From: Aneurinibacillus tyrosinisolvens
Lineage (GTDB): Bacteria; Bacillota; Bacilli; Aneurinibacillales; Aneurinibacillaceae
Direction: 5' to 3'
DNA: 64,000 nt
NCBI RefSeq assembly: GCF_001015055.1
Contig: NZ_BBWZ01000006.1
Coordinates: 1 to 64,000 of the forward strand
Shown here piece after piece: positions 47,079 to 54,479 of the stretch; positions within the stretch are counted from its first letter, which is position 1, and the number at the start of each line of letters is the position of its first letter. A program made the translations under genes and the position numbers. Below the pieces are notes generated by a model. The model had not been told where the DNA came from and did not search any database. It worked only from the letters and a program-made list of their open reading frames with translations.

Positions 47079-50000
47079 ATGAGTCAATTTCAAAAAGATC
47101 AGGTGCAGGACATTTATTACTTGTCGCCCATGCAGGAAGGGATGCTTTTTCATACGCTGCTGCACCCGGGACAAAGCTTCTATATTGAACAGATTGCAAT
47201 GCAGGTGAAAGGCTCCTTTCGAACCGATTGGTTGGAACATAGCATGAACGTGATGGTGGACCGGTACGATATTTTTCGTACCGTGTTCATCCACGAAAAA
47301 ATGAAACGGCCGGTACAGGTGGTTCTTAAGCGGCGGAATTTTCAAATTGAAGAAATTGATTTTTCGGGTTTTACAAAAGAAGAGCAAGAGCGGAGAATTA
47401 ATGGCTATAAACAGCTGGATAAAGAGCGGGGATTCGATTTATCCAAAGAAATACCCATGCGAATCACCGTGTTTAAAAAAGGAGAAGACGCGTTCGAATG
47501 GATTTGGAGCTACCATCATATTTTGCTGGATGGTTGGTGCTTTGACATCATAGTTCAAGAGGTTTTTCAGGTGTACAAAGCGCTCCGGCAGAACGTGTCT
47601 TATAACCTGCCATCCACTAAACCGTATAAAGAATACATAAAATGGTTGGAGAAACAGGATAAACAAACGTCACTACAGTATTGGGGCCGATATTTATCTG
47701 AATTTGAAGGACAAACCACATTTGCTGAACAACGCAAAAAGCAGCGTATGGAAGGGTATGAACCTAAAGAAATGTTCTGTAACCTGCCAAAGGAGCAGAT
47801 GCAGGGATTTTCTGAATTGGCACAAAAGTATCATGTGACATTGAGCACGGCTCTTCAGGCAGTGTGGGCTGTGCTGCTCAGTCGATATCAACGATCAAAC
47901 GATATCATTTTTGGTACGGTTGTTTCGGGTCGCCCTGCGGAAATAGATGGCGTGGAGACGATGGTTGGTTTGTTTATCAACGTTGTTCCGAAACGAGTGC
48001 GTATGTCTGAAAATCACTCCTTTATCCAACTGATTTCGCAGATCCAAGAGCAGTCGCTCAAGGCGGAACCGCATCAATATGTACCTCTTTACGATATTCA
48101 AAGCCAAGTGGCCCAACCGGAATTAATCGATCACATCATTGTATTTGAGAATTATCCGCTGCAAGAAGCAAACAAACAGCAACAACTACAGAACTTGGGG
48201 TTCGAGATGGGGAAGACTAGCGTTTTTGAACAATCGAATTATGATTTGAACCTGCTTGCCTCCCCCGGCAGCGAACTTCTGCTGAAAATTTCATACAATG
48301 CCAATGTATACGAACCTTCTTTTATTATGCGCTTGAAGGAACAGTTGCTCGAAACCATTCGACAAATCTTACAAAATCCACAGCTGCCACTTGGAACACT
48401 CCGGGTGGTAGCACAGGAGGAAGAACGCCGGCTTCTTCTGGAATTTCAACCCCCGATATCAGAACAACCCGAACGCGTGACGCTCCCGCAGTGGTTTGAG
48501 CGGCAGGTGGAAATCACACCGGAGCAAACGGCACTTGTAGTAGGAAATCAAACATGGACCTATGCAGAGCTGAATGCACAGGCGAACCGGCTTGCCCATT
48601 TGCTTCGCGCAAGAGGGGTGACCCGGGGGACAATCGTTGCCATGCTTGTTCACCGTTCTTCAGAAATGATCCTTGGAATTTTGGCGGTGTTAAAGGCGGG
48701 CGGTGTGTACCTTCCCATTGATCCGAACTACCCGGAGCAGCGCATCCGCTATATGCTGGAAGATAGCGGTGCACCGTTTTTGCTTACTCAGCAGCATTTG
48801 ACGGCGCTTTCCGATCCCCTTTCTTATCAGCGGGAACGTTTGTTTATCGACGACCCAGCACTTTATCACGGTAATGCTGAAAATATTGCGATTGTATTAG
48901 AACCGGACGATTTAGCTTACATCATTTACACATCCGGTACGACGGGCAAACCTAAAGGAAATCAAACCACCCACTCTACTATTTCAAGGGTGGTCAAACA
49001 TACAAATTATATCGAAATCACAAAAAACGATACAATGTTTTCCTTATCGAACTACGCGTTTGACGGTTTCACATTTGATTTGTTCGGCGCACTGCTCAAT
49101 GGAGCCAAACTTGTCATGGCCCCTAATGAAACCATTTTGAACATCGCCAGGCTCGTACGGTTAATCGAAGACGAGCACGTTACCGTTATGTTCGTGACTA
49201 CAGCTCTCTTTAATGTGCTTGTGGACGCTGGGTCCGAATGGATGAAAAGGATACGCAAAGTGTTGTTCGGTGGAGAACGCTCATCAGTTGTCCATGTTCG
49301 AAAGGCACTGCTTGGGATGGGCCCAGGCAAACTTATTCATGTCTACGGCCCGACGGAGACAACCGTGTTTGCTACTTTTTATCCGGTGGATGAAATTATA
49401 GAAGATGCCGTAACCATTCCGATCGGCAAACCGTTAAATCGAACGGCGGCTTACATTTTGAGTCCGGTGAACCAACTACAACCGATAGAGGCGGTTGGAG
49501 AATTGTGTTTAAGCGGTGATGGATTAGCCCGCGGTTATTTGAACCAGCCGGATTTAACTGCAGAGAAGTTTATTCCACATCCGTTTATACCAGAACAAAG
49601 GTTATACCGGAGTGGTGATTTAGCCAGGTGGCTTCCTGATGGCAATATCGAATTTCTCGGACGTATCGACGATCAGGTGAAAATCCGCGGTCACCGGATT
49701 GAGCTTGGCGAAATCGAAGAACAACTGCTTCAGCATCATGGTGTAAAGGAAGCGGTGGTCCTTGTAACCACCTGTGACTCAGATGAAAATTTGCTTTGCG
49801 CTTACGTTGTCAGCCAGGCGGGGAGTTCCCTATCGCCGGACGAGCTTCAGATCCATTTAGAGAAAACGTTGCCGGCTTATATGGTCCCGTCATCCTACGC
49901 CCTGCTTGACCGACTGCCGCTGACCGCCAATGGTAAAGTCAATCGCCGGCTTTTGCCGAAAGTGGAGGGGAAAAGCAATCGATTTGGAGAGCGGATCCCA

Positions 50001-50945
50001 CCGCGGAACGAGATTGAATCCAAACTGGTTGAAATGTGGTCTGAGGTGCTTGGGGTGCAGCAGGTTGGTATTCATGACAATTTCTTTGCCTTGGGCGGAC
50101 ATTCCCTTAAGGCAATGGCGCTTTGCGCCCAAATACTTAAAGTGTTTCAAACGGATGTTCCAGTTCGGCTCTTGTTCGAATTTCCCACGATTGCTGGGAT
50201 TGCCACTCATTTGCAAAGGGGAGGGGAACAAACAGAGGGTATACCAGTACAACAAATGCACCGAGAAATAACGATTTTTAATCCGGAAGCAGGTGAAAAT
50301 GTATTTGTTTTTCCTCCTGTTGTAGGATATGGGATCATGTTTGGCGACCTGGCGAAACAGTTGCCGGAATATGCGTTATATGCCTTTGATTTTATTGAAG
50401 AGGAAGATCGCATACAGAGCTACGCGAAGATGATTCTTGACATCCAGCCGGAAGGCCCTTTTGTCTTGCTTGGATATTCTGCGGGATGCGGCCTAGCGTT
50501 TGAAGTTGCCAAAACGCTGGAAACATGGGGACGGTCTGTGGATAGGGTTATCATGGTCGATTCGTACAAAAAAACCGGCGTCAGCCAGTTGGAGGGACGT
50601 TCGGTGGAGCATGACGTTGATATGCTCATGGAGGTTAATAAAGACAATCCATATCTTCAAATCGAGTCCATCCACGAGGGCATTGTCCGCAAGATGAGCG
50701 CTTACTACACTTATTTCGTCGAACTTATCAATACAGGTCAAATTGGTGCACAGATTCATTTTATCCGCTCGGATACGGATTTCTCACTGCCGCAGTGGAT
50801 GTCTTCGTGGCAGGAAGCAACCACAGCATCCTACCAGGAACATCAAGGATACGGCAAACACGATGAGATGCTGCAGGGTCGGTTTGTCGATTCGAATGCC
50901 AAGCTAATCGGCTATATTTTACAGGGAGGGCTGATAAAAAAATGA
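47079..50945 (+). CDS. Lipopeptide synthetase 3: C-A(Ile)-T-TE
   Basis: A 1288-residue single-module termination synthetase with an intact frame. The condensation domain opens IYYLSPMQEGMLFHTLLH (acceptor region) and has HHILLDGWC near 145, the D-accepting type that fits the upstream D-Leu. Adenylation code D-G-F-F-L-G-V-V-F-K is the plipastatin Ile code. Carrier ALGGHSLKAMAL near 1006. The C-terminal thioesterase has the nucleophile motif LLGYSAGCG near 1131 (GxSxG) and should release the chain, either as a lactone or a free acid. Size and plan equal SrfAC. GGTGAGGAAG lies just before the ATG. Its stop overlaps the type II thioesterase start by four bases (ATGA). Confidence 0.93.
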   Translation: MSQFQKDQVQDIYYLSPMQEGMLFHTLLHPGQSFYIEQIAMQVKGSFRTDWLEHSMNVMVDRYDIFRTVFIHEKMKRPVQVVLKRRNFQIEEIDFSGFTKEEQERRINGYKQLDKERGFDLSKEIPMRITVFKKGEDAFEWIWSYHHILLDGWCFDIIVQEVFQVYKALRQNVSYNLPSTKPYKEYIKWLEKQDKQTSLQYWGRYLSEFEGQTTFAEQRKKQRMEGYEPKEMFCNLPKEQMQGFSELAQKYHVTLSTALQAVWAVLLSRYQRSNDIIFGTVVSGRPAEIDGVETMVGLFINVVPKRVRMSENHSFIQLISQIQEQSLKAEPHQYVPLYDIQSQVAQPELIDHIIVFENYPLQEANKQQQLQNLGFEMGKTSVFEQSNYDLNLLASPGSELLLKISYNANVYEPSFIMRLKEQLLETIRQILQNPQLPLGTLRVVAQEEERRLLLEFQPPISEQPERVTLPQWFERQVEITPEQTALVVGNQTWTYAELNAQANRLAHLLRARGVTRGTIVAMLVHRSSEMILGILAVLKAGGVYLPIDPNYPEQRIRYMLEDSGAPFLLTQQHLTALSDPLSYQRERLFIDDPALYHGNAENIAIVLEPDDLAYIIYTSGTTGKPKGNQTTHSTISRVVKHTNYIEITKNDTMFSLSNYAFDGFTFDLFGALLNGAKLVMAPNETILNIARLVRLIEDEHVTVMFVTTALFNVLVDAGSEWMKRIRKVLFGGERSSVVHVRKALLGMGPGKLIHVYGPTETTVFATFYPVDEIIEDAVTIPIGKPLNRTAAYILSPVNQLQPIEAVGELCLSGDGLARGYLNQPDLTAEKFIPHPFIPEQRLYRSGDLARWLPDGNIEFLGRIDDQVKIRGHRIELGEIEEQLLQHHGVKEAVVLVTTCDSDENLLCAYVVSQAGSSLSPDELQIHLEKTLPAYMVPSSYALLDRLPLTANGKVNRRLLPKVEGKSNRFGERIPPRNEIESKLVEMWSEVLGVQQVGIHDNFFALGGHSLKAMALCAQILKVFQTDVPVRLLFEFPTIAGIATHLQRGGEQTEGIPVQQMHREITIFNPEAGENVFVFPPVVGYGIMFGDLAKQLPEYALYAFDFIEEEDRIQSYAKMILDIQPEGPFVLLGYSAGCGLAFEVAKTLETWGRSVDRVIMVDSYKKTGVSQLEGRSVEHDVDMLMEVNKDNPYLQIESIHEGIVRKMSAYYTYFVELINTGQIGAQIHFIRSDTDFSLPQWMSSWQEATTASYQEHQGYGKHDEMLQGRFVDSNAKLIGYILQGGLIKK

Positions 50946-51685
50946 GCCAACTCATTCAAACACTAGGACTTTCGTCAAACGACATTCAATTGATTTGCTT
51001 TCCATTTGCAGGGGGGTATTCCGCATCCTTTCGTCCGCTGCATTCTTATTTACAAGATTACTGTGATTTACTTGTTGTTGAACCTCCTGGTCATGGAACC
51101 AATCGGATGCCTTTAGTGGAAAGCTTAGAGAGTCTCGTAGAAATCTATTTACAGGCATTGATTCCAAAACTGGGCAAGCCCTTTGTTTTATTTGGACACA
51201 GTATGGGCGGATTGGTAGTCTATCGATTGGCCCAAAAGCTCGAACAACAAGGGGTTTTCCCTGAAGCGCTTATCATCTCTGCGATCCAGCCTCCTGATAT
51301 AAGGCGTAAAGCTGTAACCCATTTGGATGACGGGGCCTTCCTTGATTATGTGATTCGTATTGGCGGAGTTCCATCCGAACTTGTGAAAGCGAGAGAAGTG
51401 CTCGAGTATTTTCTGCCGGCATTTAAAGCTGATTTTAAGGCCCTGGAAACATTCGAGCATACGGATTACACCCAGCTTCAGTCACCGGTCCATATTTTTA
51501 ATGGAGAAAAGGATGGGGCATGTATGAAAGAGGCTTATGGTTGGAAGAAATGGGTGAATCAGGTCCGGTTTCATACCTTCCAAGGGGGGCACATGTTTCT
51601 TCTGTCAGAGATTGAAAAAGTAGCAGAAACCATTCAGTTGATTTTAACGATGGAAACGGCGGAGAAAGAATTGATTAAAGCGTGA
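50942..51685 (+). CDS. Type II (editing) thioesterase, SrfAD-like
   Basis: A 247-residue alpha/beta hydrolase with the nucleophile elbow FGHSMGG near residues 84-90, the acid region FNGEKDGAC near 185, and the catalytic His in FQGGHMFLL near 220. Stand-alone thioesterases of this type remove wrongly loaded or stalled groups from carrier domains and keep synthetases active. It overlaps the terminal synthetase by four bases (ATGA) and the transferase gene by four bases (GTGA), so the three are translated as a coupled set. Position and size match SrfAD of the surfactin operon. Confidence 0.92.
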   Translation: MSQLIQTLGLSSNDIQLICFPFAGGYSASFRPLHSYLQDYCDLLVVEPPGHGTNRMPLVESLESLVEIYLQALIPKLGKPFVLFGHSMGGLVVYRLAQKLEQQGVFPEALIISAIQPPDIRRKAVTHLDDGAFLDYVIRIGGVPSELVKAREVLEYFLPAFKADFKALETFEHTDYTQLQSPVHIFNGEKDGACMKEAYGWKKWVNQVRFHTFQGGHMFLLSEIEKVAETIQLILTMETAEKELIKA

Positions 51686-52077
51686 CGGAAATCTATGGAG
51701 TATATATGGAGCGTTGGCTGCGAATCGATGAATTGGCACGAATGCTGTACAGCGTATCGGAAGAAAAATGGGCAAAAGTCAAAAAGTTTAGGAAGTTGGA
51801 GGATGCCAATCGCGGGTTAATTGGGGAAATTTTGATTAGAACTATCATTCGCAACAAGTTTAATATTACAAATGATCAAATTGTTATCACAACTGGGCCA
51901 TACGGTAAGCCTTATGCGGTAGGAATTCCCTCGTTTCATTTTAACATTGCCCACTCGGGACGTTGGATTGTATGTGCTGTAGATTGCGAACCTGTCGGTA
52001 TTGACATTGAAGAAATCAAGCCGGTCAGTTTTGACATCGCAAAGTATTTTTTTCAACAGAAGAATACCAATGGCTGA
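51682..52077 (+). CDS. sfp: Sfp-type 4'-phosphopantetheinyl transferase, N-terminal part (frameshifted)
   Basis: 131 residues as read. The start MTEIYGVYMERWLRIDEL parallels Sfp, and the family core HFNIAHSGRWIVCAVDCEPVGIDIEEI is present near residues 90-116, with the metal-binding Asp and Glu. At 52050-52056 a run of seven Ts breaks the frame. One more T would give KYFFSTEEYQWLMDK and join the next entry into a normal protein of about 230 residues. Sfp-type enzymes attach the 4'-phosphopantetheine arm to carrier domains, and all seven synthetase carriers need it. The GTG start overlaps the stop of the thioesterase gene. Confidence 0.9.
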   Translation: MTEIYGVYMERWLRIDELARMLYSVSEEKWAKVKKFRKLEDANRGLIGEILIRTIIRNKFNITNDQIVITTGPYGKPYAVGIPSFHFNIAHSGRWIVCAVDCEPVGIDIEEIKPVSFDIAKYFFQQKNTNG

Positions 52078-52376
52078 TGGACAAAGAAGAGGCAGAACGC
52101 ACTTCTTCCTTCTATGATTTATGGACATTAAAAGAGAGTTTTGTTAAACAAGGCGGGAAAGGAATGTCTTTCCCGCTCAATTCCTTTTCGATTAAGGTAG
52201 AAGCAAATCCTACCATTCCTGTTCAAGTGACGGATAAAGATATCCCTTGTTTTGTTAAACAACTGAATGTGGACCCGAATTATAAAATGGCGATTTGTTC
52301 GGCAACAGGTGATTTTCCGGAGCAAATGATTTTGAAAAGGATTGATGATTTTAGCATAACAACACCGAAAGAATAA
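52077..52376 (+). CDS. sfp: Sfp-type 4'-phosphopantetheinyl transferase, C-terminal part
   Basis: 99 residues starting from an internal Met (WLMDKEEAERTSS in the restored frame). It carries the second family motif FYDLWTLKESFVKQGGKG, with the Trp, Lys and Glu of WxxKES, and LNSFSIKV further on. The last part, VDPNYKMAICSA, matches the end of Sfp. It has no ribosome binding site of its own. Together with the preceding entry it forms one transferase gene interrupted by a single-base loss in a T-run. If the loss is real, the genome would need another broad-range transferase to activate the peptide synthetases. Confidence 0.88.
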   Translation: MDKEEAERTSSFYDLWTLKESFVKQGGKGMSFPLNSFSIKVEANPTIPVQVTDKDIPCFVKQLNVDPNYKMAICSATGDFPEQMILKRIDDFSITTPKE

Positions 52377-52439
52377 AAAGGCCGGGCTCCGGGACATCTG
52401 GAGGGAAGTGGTGCTCTACTGTTGATCTATGTAAAAGAA

Positions 52440-52468
52440 AAAGCCCTGGGATAGGGCTTTTCATTTTT
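52440..52468. terminator. Terminator at the end of the lipopeptide operon
   Basis: Arms AAAGCCCT (52440-52447) and AGGGCTTT (52453-52460) with a 5-base loop, a T-rich tail on the right and an A-rich flank on the left. It therefore serves both the lipopeptide operon and the converging gene at 52467. Confidence 0.8.
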
Positions 52469-52724
52469 AGTAATCATCTGTATATTCTCTTGCAAAGGCG
52501 TAGGGAGACTCATGAACCTTAACGGTCTCTCCAGGTTCCAACTGGTACGTTCCACGAGAGTGAATCGCTTCCCCGTTGCCCGCATAAATGGCTTGAATCC
52601 ATCCAAATTCCGGGTGAAATAGCTCAATTGCTTTACCCGTCATCAACGGCAAAAATTCTCCATTCTTAACGGCTATTTTCCCACTACCGTTAACGAGTTC
52701 GAATTTACCTTGAACGTTATCCAT
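52467..52724 (-). CDS. Small cytoplasmic protein, function unknown (DUF5348-like)
   Basis: An 85-residue protein with no signal or membrane segment. The pattern G-x-F-x-L-V-N-G-S-G-K near the start, LMTGKAIELFH in the middle and a W-x-x-A-x-Y-A-x-N-G-E segment suggest a small beta barrel such as those in DUF5348-type proteins. That assignment is tentative. AAGGAG lies ten bases before the ATG at 52724. It converges with the lipopeptide operon and shares its terminator. Confidence 0.6.
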   Translation of the reverse strand: MDNVQGKFELVNGSGKIAVKNGEFLPLMTGKAIELFHPEFGWIQAIYAGNGEAIHSRGTYQLEPGETVKVHESPYAFAREYTDDY

Positions 52725-52844
52725 GGAAAACCAGCTCCTTTACAAGTAGCAATATGGTTCCTGTCTATGCAGGAATTTTAATTATAACACATATACTCTG
52801 ATAAAAGAACGCCAGTCTCTTCCTTACTTGTCCCAAAAGATGCT

Positions 52845-52985
52845 TTATATGAGCGTTTGCAGGAAATGAATGAAAGCATCAGCGACTTCTTGCAGGACAT
52901 CACCCGTTATTGTAAGGAGTGAGCTAACAAAATCAACCACACTTTGCAGTATGTCTTGAACAAATTGAATTAGATTGGCAACCAT
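52845..52985 (-). CDS. 46-residue anionic amphipathic peptide, PSM-beta-like candidate
   Basis: The minus strand from ATG at 52985 to TAA at 52845 encodes MVANLIQFVQDILQSVVDFV followed by SSLLTITGDVLQEVADAF and IHFLQTLI. It has GAGGTGA five bases before the start. The peptide has no Lys or Arg, five acidic residues, and hydrophobic residues spaced every three to four positions in two helical blocks separated by TG. Length, negative charge and amphipathy resemble staphylococcal beta-type phenol-soluble modulins and related small hemolysin-like peptides. There is no classical signal peptide. A 39-bp palindrome lies 14 bases upstream of the start. Identity with a known family is not established; a leaderless bacteriocin, a toxin or a surface-active peptide are all possible. 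Confidence 0.6.
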   Translation of the reverse strand: MVANLIQFVQDILQSVVDFVSSLLTITGDVLQEVADAFIHFLQTLI

Positions 52986-52998
52986 ACCATTCACCTCA

Positions 52999-53037
52999 TT
53001 TATTTGCATGGAATATACTATATTTCATGCAAATAAA
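52999..53037. repeat. 39-bp near-perfect palindrome
   Basis: Outer arms TTTATTTGCATG and CATGCAAATAAA, continuing inward through AATATA/TATATT; 18 of 19 pairs match about a central C at 53018. It lies directly upstream of the small peptide gene and 29 bases from the end of the ArsR gene. It could be a repressor operator covering the peptide promoter or an RNA hairpin in its leader. Confidence 0.85.
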
Positions 53038-53065
53038 GCTGAAAGTGAAACGGACAAGTACCTAA

Positions 53066-53392
53066 TTATTCCTCCTGGTTTTCAACAATATGTTTAAGTA
53101 TGGATAACTTGTTATTCCAAAACTGTTCATAATAAGAAAGCCATTGTTTTAGTTCTGTTAAGGGTTCAGGCTGCAGCCGGTAACGTTTTTCCCTTCCTAC
53201 CTTTCGTCCGCTCACTAGTTCTGCTTCTGAAAGTATATGAAGATGCTTGGCAATGGCTGTCCGGCTCATGGGAAAATGGCTGGTTATTTCCGAAATAGGC
53301 AGTTCTTTTTCGGCAAGCAATCTAAGTACCTCCCGGCGGGTTGGATCAGCAATAGCTTGAAATACATCATGCTTTTGTGCTGCTGCTGACAC
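53066..53392 (-). CDS. ArsR-family transcriptional regulator
   Basis: A 108-residue winged-helix protein: FQAIADPTRREVLRLLAEK near residues 11-29 and recognition helix region MSRTAIAKHLHILSEAELV near 42-60, followed by the wing GRKVGREKRYRL. It lacks the Cys metal site of arsenic sensors (ELCVCDL), so it belongs to the non-metal branch that pairs with SRPBCC proteins. The GTG start overlaps the stop of the upstream SRPBCC gene by one base (TAGTG). It probably represses its own operon through the tandem operators at 53849-53900. Confidence 0.88.
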   Translation of the reverse strand: MSAAAQKHDVFQAIADPTRREVLRLLAEKELPISEITSHFPMSRTAIAKHLHILSEAELVSGRKVGREKRYRLQPEPLTELKQWLSYYEQFWNNKLSILKHIVENQEE

Positions 53393-53823
53393 TAGTTCTC
53401 AACAACCTTTCGCAGGCGTTCATTAATCGCTGCCCAGCCATGATCCATTCGGTCGCGGATAATTGAGCTTTTCTCGTTCGCTTTCGCAAGGACATCATCA
53501 GGATTCTTCCATCCTCCATGAATAAGGGTAAACTCAGTCTTATCATCTAATTCTTTTAAGATAAATGTAACAATCCAGCCATCTTCATCCCAGGTAAAAG
53601 AAAGCCGATTTGGCGGATCCAATTCAGTTACTTTGCAGGGAGACGCACCGAATGGTGATTGCAAATGGAACTCATGGCCTATTTTTGGCTGAAAATCATT
53701 AGGCATGAACCAGGAGGCGATACCTTCTGAAGTAGATACTGCATCCCATACTTTTTGAATGGGGGCATTATAGACGACGGTCTGCTTAATATCCTGTAGT
53801 GTAGTTTGGTTATTTTCCTTCAT
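53392..53823 (-). CDS. SRPBCC-domain protein (AHSA1-like)
   Basis: A 143-residue protein of the START/Bet v1-like fold. Typical segments are [29 protein letters not shown] near residues 15-43 (read in parts), [10 protein letters not shown] near 82, [10 protein letters not shown] near 100, and a C-terminal [15 protein letters not shown]. Members bind hydrophobic ligands; those paired with ArsR regulators are of unknown role. Of three successive ATG codons (53829, 53826, 53823) the last is best spaced from GAGGAG. It is the first gene of a two-gene operon with ArsR. Confidence 0.85.
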   Translation of the reverse strand: MKENNQTTLQDIKQTVVYNAPIQKVWDAVSTSEGIASWFMPNDFQPKIGHEFHLQSPFGASPCKVTELDPPNRLSFTWDEDGWIVTFILKELDDKTEFTLIHGGWKNPDDVLAKANEKSSIIRDRMDHGWAAINERLRKVVEN

Positions 53824-53848
53824 CATCATTCTCCTCTTTTTCGTTAGA

Positions 53849-53905
53849 ATATAAAACCATTTAGTTTCATTTTGAATTATATAAAACCATTTGGTTTCAT
53901 GTCAA
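53849..53905 (-). promoter_or_regulatory. Promoter with two tandem ArsR-type operators
   Basis: A -35 TTGACA (53905-53900) and a -10 TATAAT (53881-53876), read on the minus strand, are spaced by 18 bp. The spacer holds the perfect dyad AAACCA-TT-TGGTTT (plus-strand 53885-53898). A second copy, AAACCATTTAGTTT with one change, lies exactly 30 bp downstream. Both are flanked by the same TATAA and TCAT bases. The pair fits autorepression of the SRPBCC-arsR operon. Confidence 0.8.
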
Positions 53906-54163
53906 TATTATTTATTCTTCTCCTCTTTGTGCTTGTTGTATAATCGAAGGGATGCTGGAAATGCTAACGGGGTGACAGTTTTACCATTTCTCCACCTACA
54001 GAACCGTAAGATAAGGGAAAGGGTGAGGTCCATGGATCTCATCCTTTTTCTTATCCACTATTTTCCTTGAAATTCCATGCATAGGATGGTGCCCCTTATA
54101 TAAAACTACAATTACAAGGCCAAAAAACCTTGTAGCTAATCCTCAAAAAAGGAGGTCAAAAGA
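53906..54163. other. Intergenic region with a terminator-like hairpin and spore-gene promoter
   Basis: A TATAAT-like box lies near 53940. A strong hairpin at 54021-54049 has arms GGGTGAGGTCC/GGATCTCATCC and a T-tail. Together they could define a short RNA of about 100 bases, but I recognise no known class. A GCATA box at 54079-54083 could be the -35 element of a sigma-G promoter for the spore protein gene; its -10 match is weak. No reading frame is credible here. Confidence 0.4.
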
Positions 54164-54373
54164 ATGTCAGGACGTAGTGGAGGTCGTAACAAGCTTCTTG
54201 TTCCTCAAGCTAGACAGGGATTGGAACAATTCAAGTATGAAATCGCGACAGAGTTCGGTATCCAGCTCGGCGCTGACCAGGTTTCCCGTCTCAACGGTTC
54301 CGTTGGAGGAGAAATGGTAAAGCGTATGATTACATTGGCTGAGTCCCAGATCGGCGGAACAACAGTTCGTTAA
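54164..54373 (+). CDS. Alpha/beta-type small acid-soluble spore protein
   Basis: 69 residues. It has the family blocks NKLLVPQARQGLEQFKYEIATEFGI and [22 protein letters not shown] (each quoted in parts), including the GPR protease site around YEIATEFG. These proteins coat DNA in the forespore, protect it from damage, and are degraded at germination. GGAGG lies just before the ATG and a terminator follows (54401-54430). Expression in the forespore under sigma-G is expected. A second, distinct copy is at 58009. Confidence 0.96.
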   Translation: MSGRSGGRNKLLVPQARQGLEQFKYEIATEFGIQLGADQVSRLNGSVGGEMVKRMITLAESQIGGTTVR

Positions 54374-54400
54374 TCAAACATTTCAAACCGCATATAATGG

Positions 54401-54430
54401 AAAAAGGGGTGCGATTGCGCACCCTTTTTC
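54401..54430. terminator. Intrinsic terminator after the spore protein gene
   Basis: A GC-rich stem (GGGTGCG with CGCACCC, loop ATTG) extends into A5/T5 flanks with one bulged G. It can work on both strands and also faces the converging gene at 54480. Confidence 0.85.
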
Positions 54431-54479
54431 TAATAAATTAAAAGCAGCCATTCTCGTTTGACTGGCTGCTTGTTTACAT

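Larger units (their letters stand above)
25177..52376 (+). other. Surfactin-like heptalipopeptide biosynthetic gene cluster
   Basis: Domain order across three synthetases, after bridging the frameshifts: Cstart-A(Gln)-T-C-A(Leu)-T-C-A(Val)-T-E, then C-A(Thr)-T-C-A(Gln)-T-C-A(Leu)-T-E, then C-A(Ile)-T-TE. A type II thioesterase and an Sfp-type transferase follow. The 3+3+1 split with epimerases at positions 3 and 6 is exactly that of the surfactin and lichenysin operons. Predicted product: N-acyl-Gln-Leu-D-Val-Thr-Gln-D-Leu-Ile, probably cyclised. Specificities come from the ten-residue binding-pocket codes listed with each gene, read by alignment to GrsA by eye. The condensation domains after the epimerases have the D-accepting form HHILIDG/HHILLDG, consistent with the stereochemistry. 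No dedicated exporter or regulator gene was found in the cluster. Confidence 0.88.

Noticed and set aside
52030..52080. Programmed frameshift in the Sfp gene
   Set aside because: No slippery heptamer with downstream structure is evident, and the same one-base loss recurs in unrelated genes here. Mutation or sequencing error is simpler.
53938..54049. Possible small RNA or riboswitch between the ArsR operon and the spore protein gene
   Set aside because: A promoter-like box and terminator can be seen, but no known RNA class or conserved core could be recognised, so it is listed only as an intergenic note.
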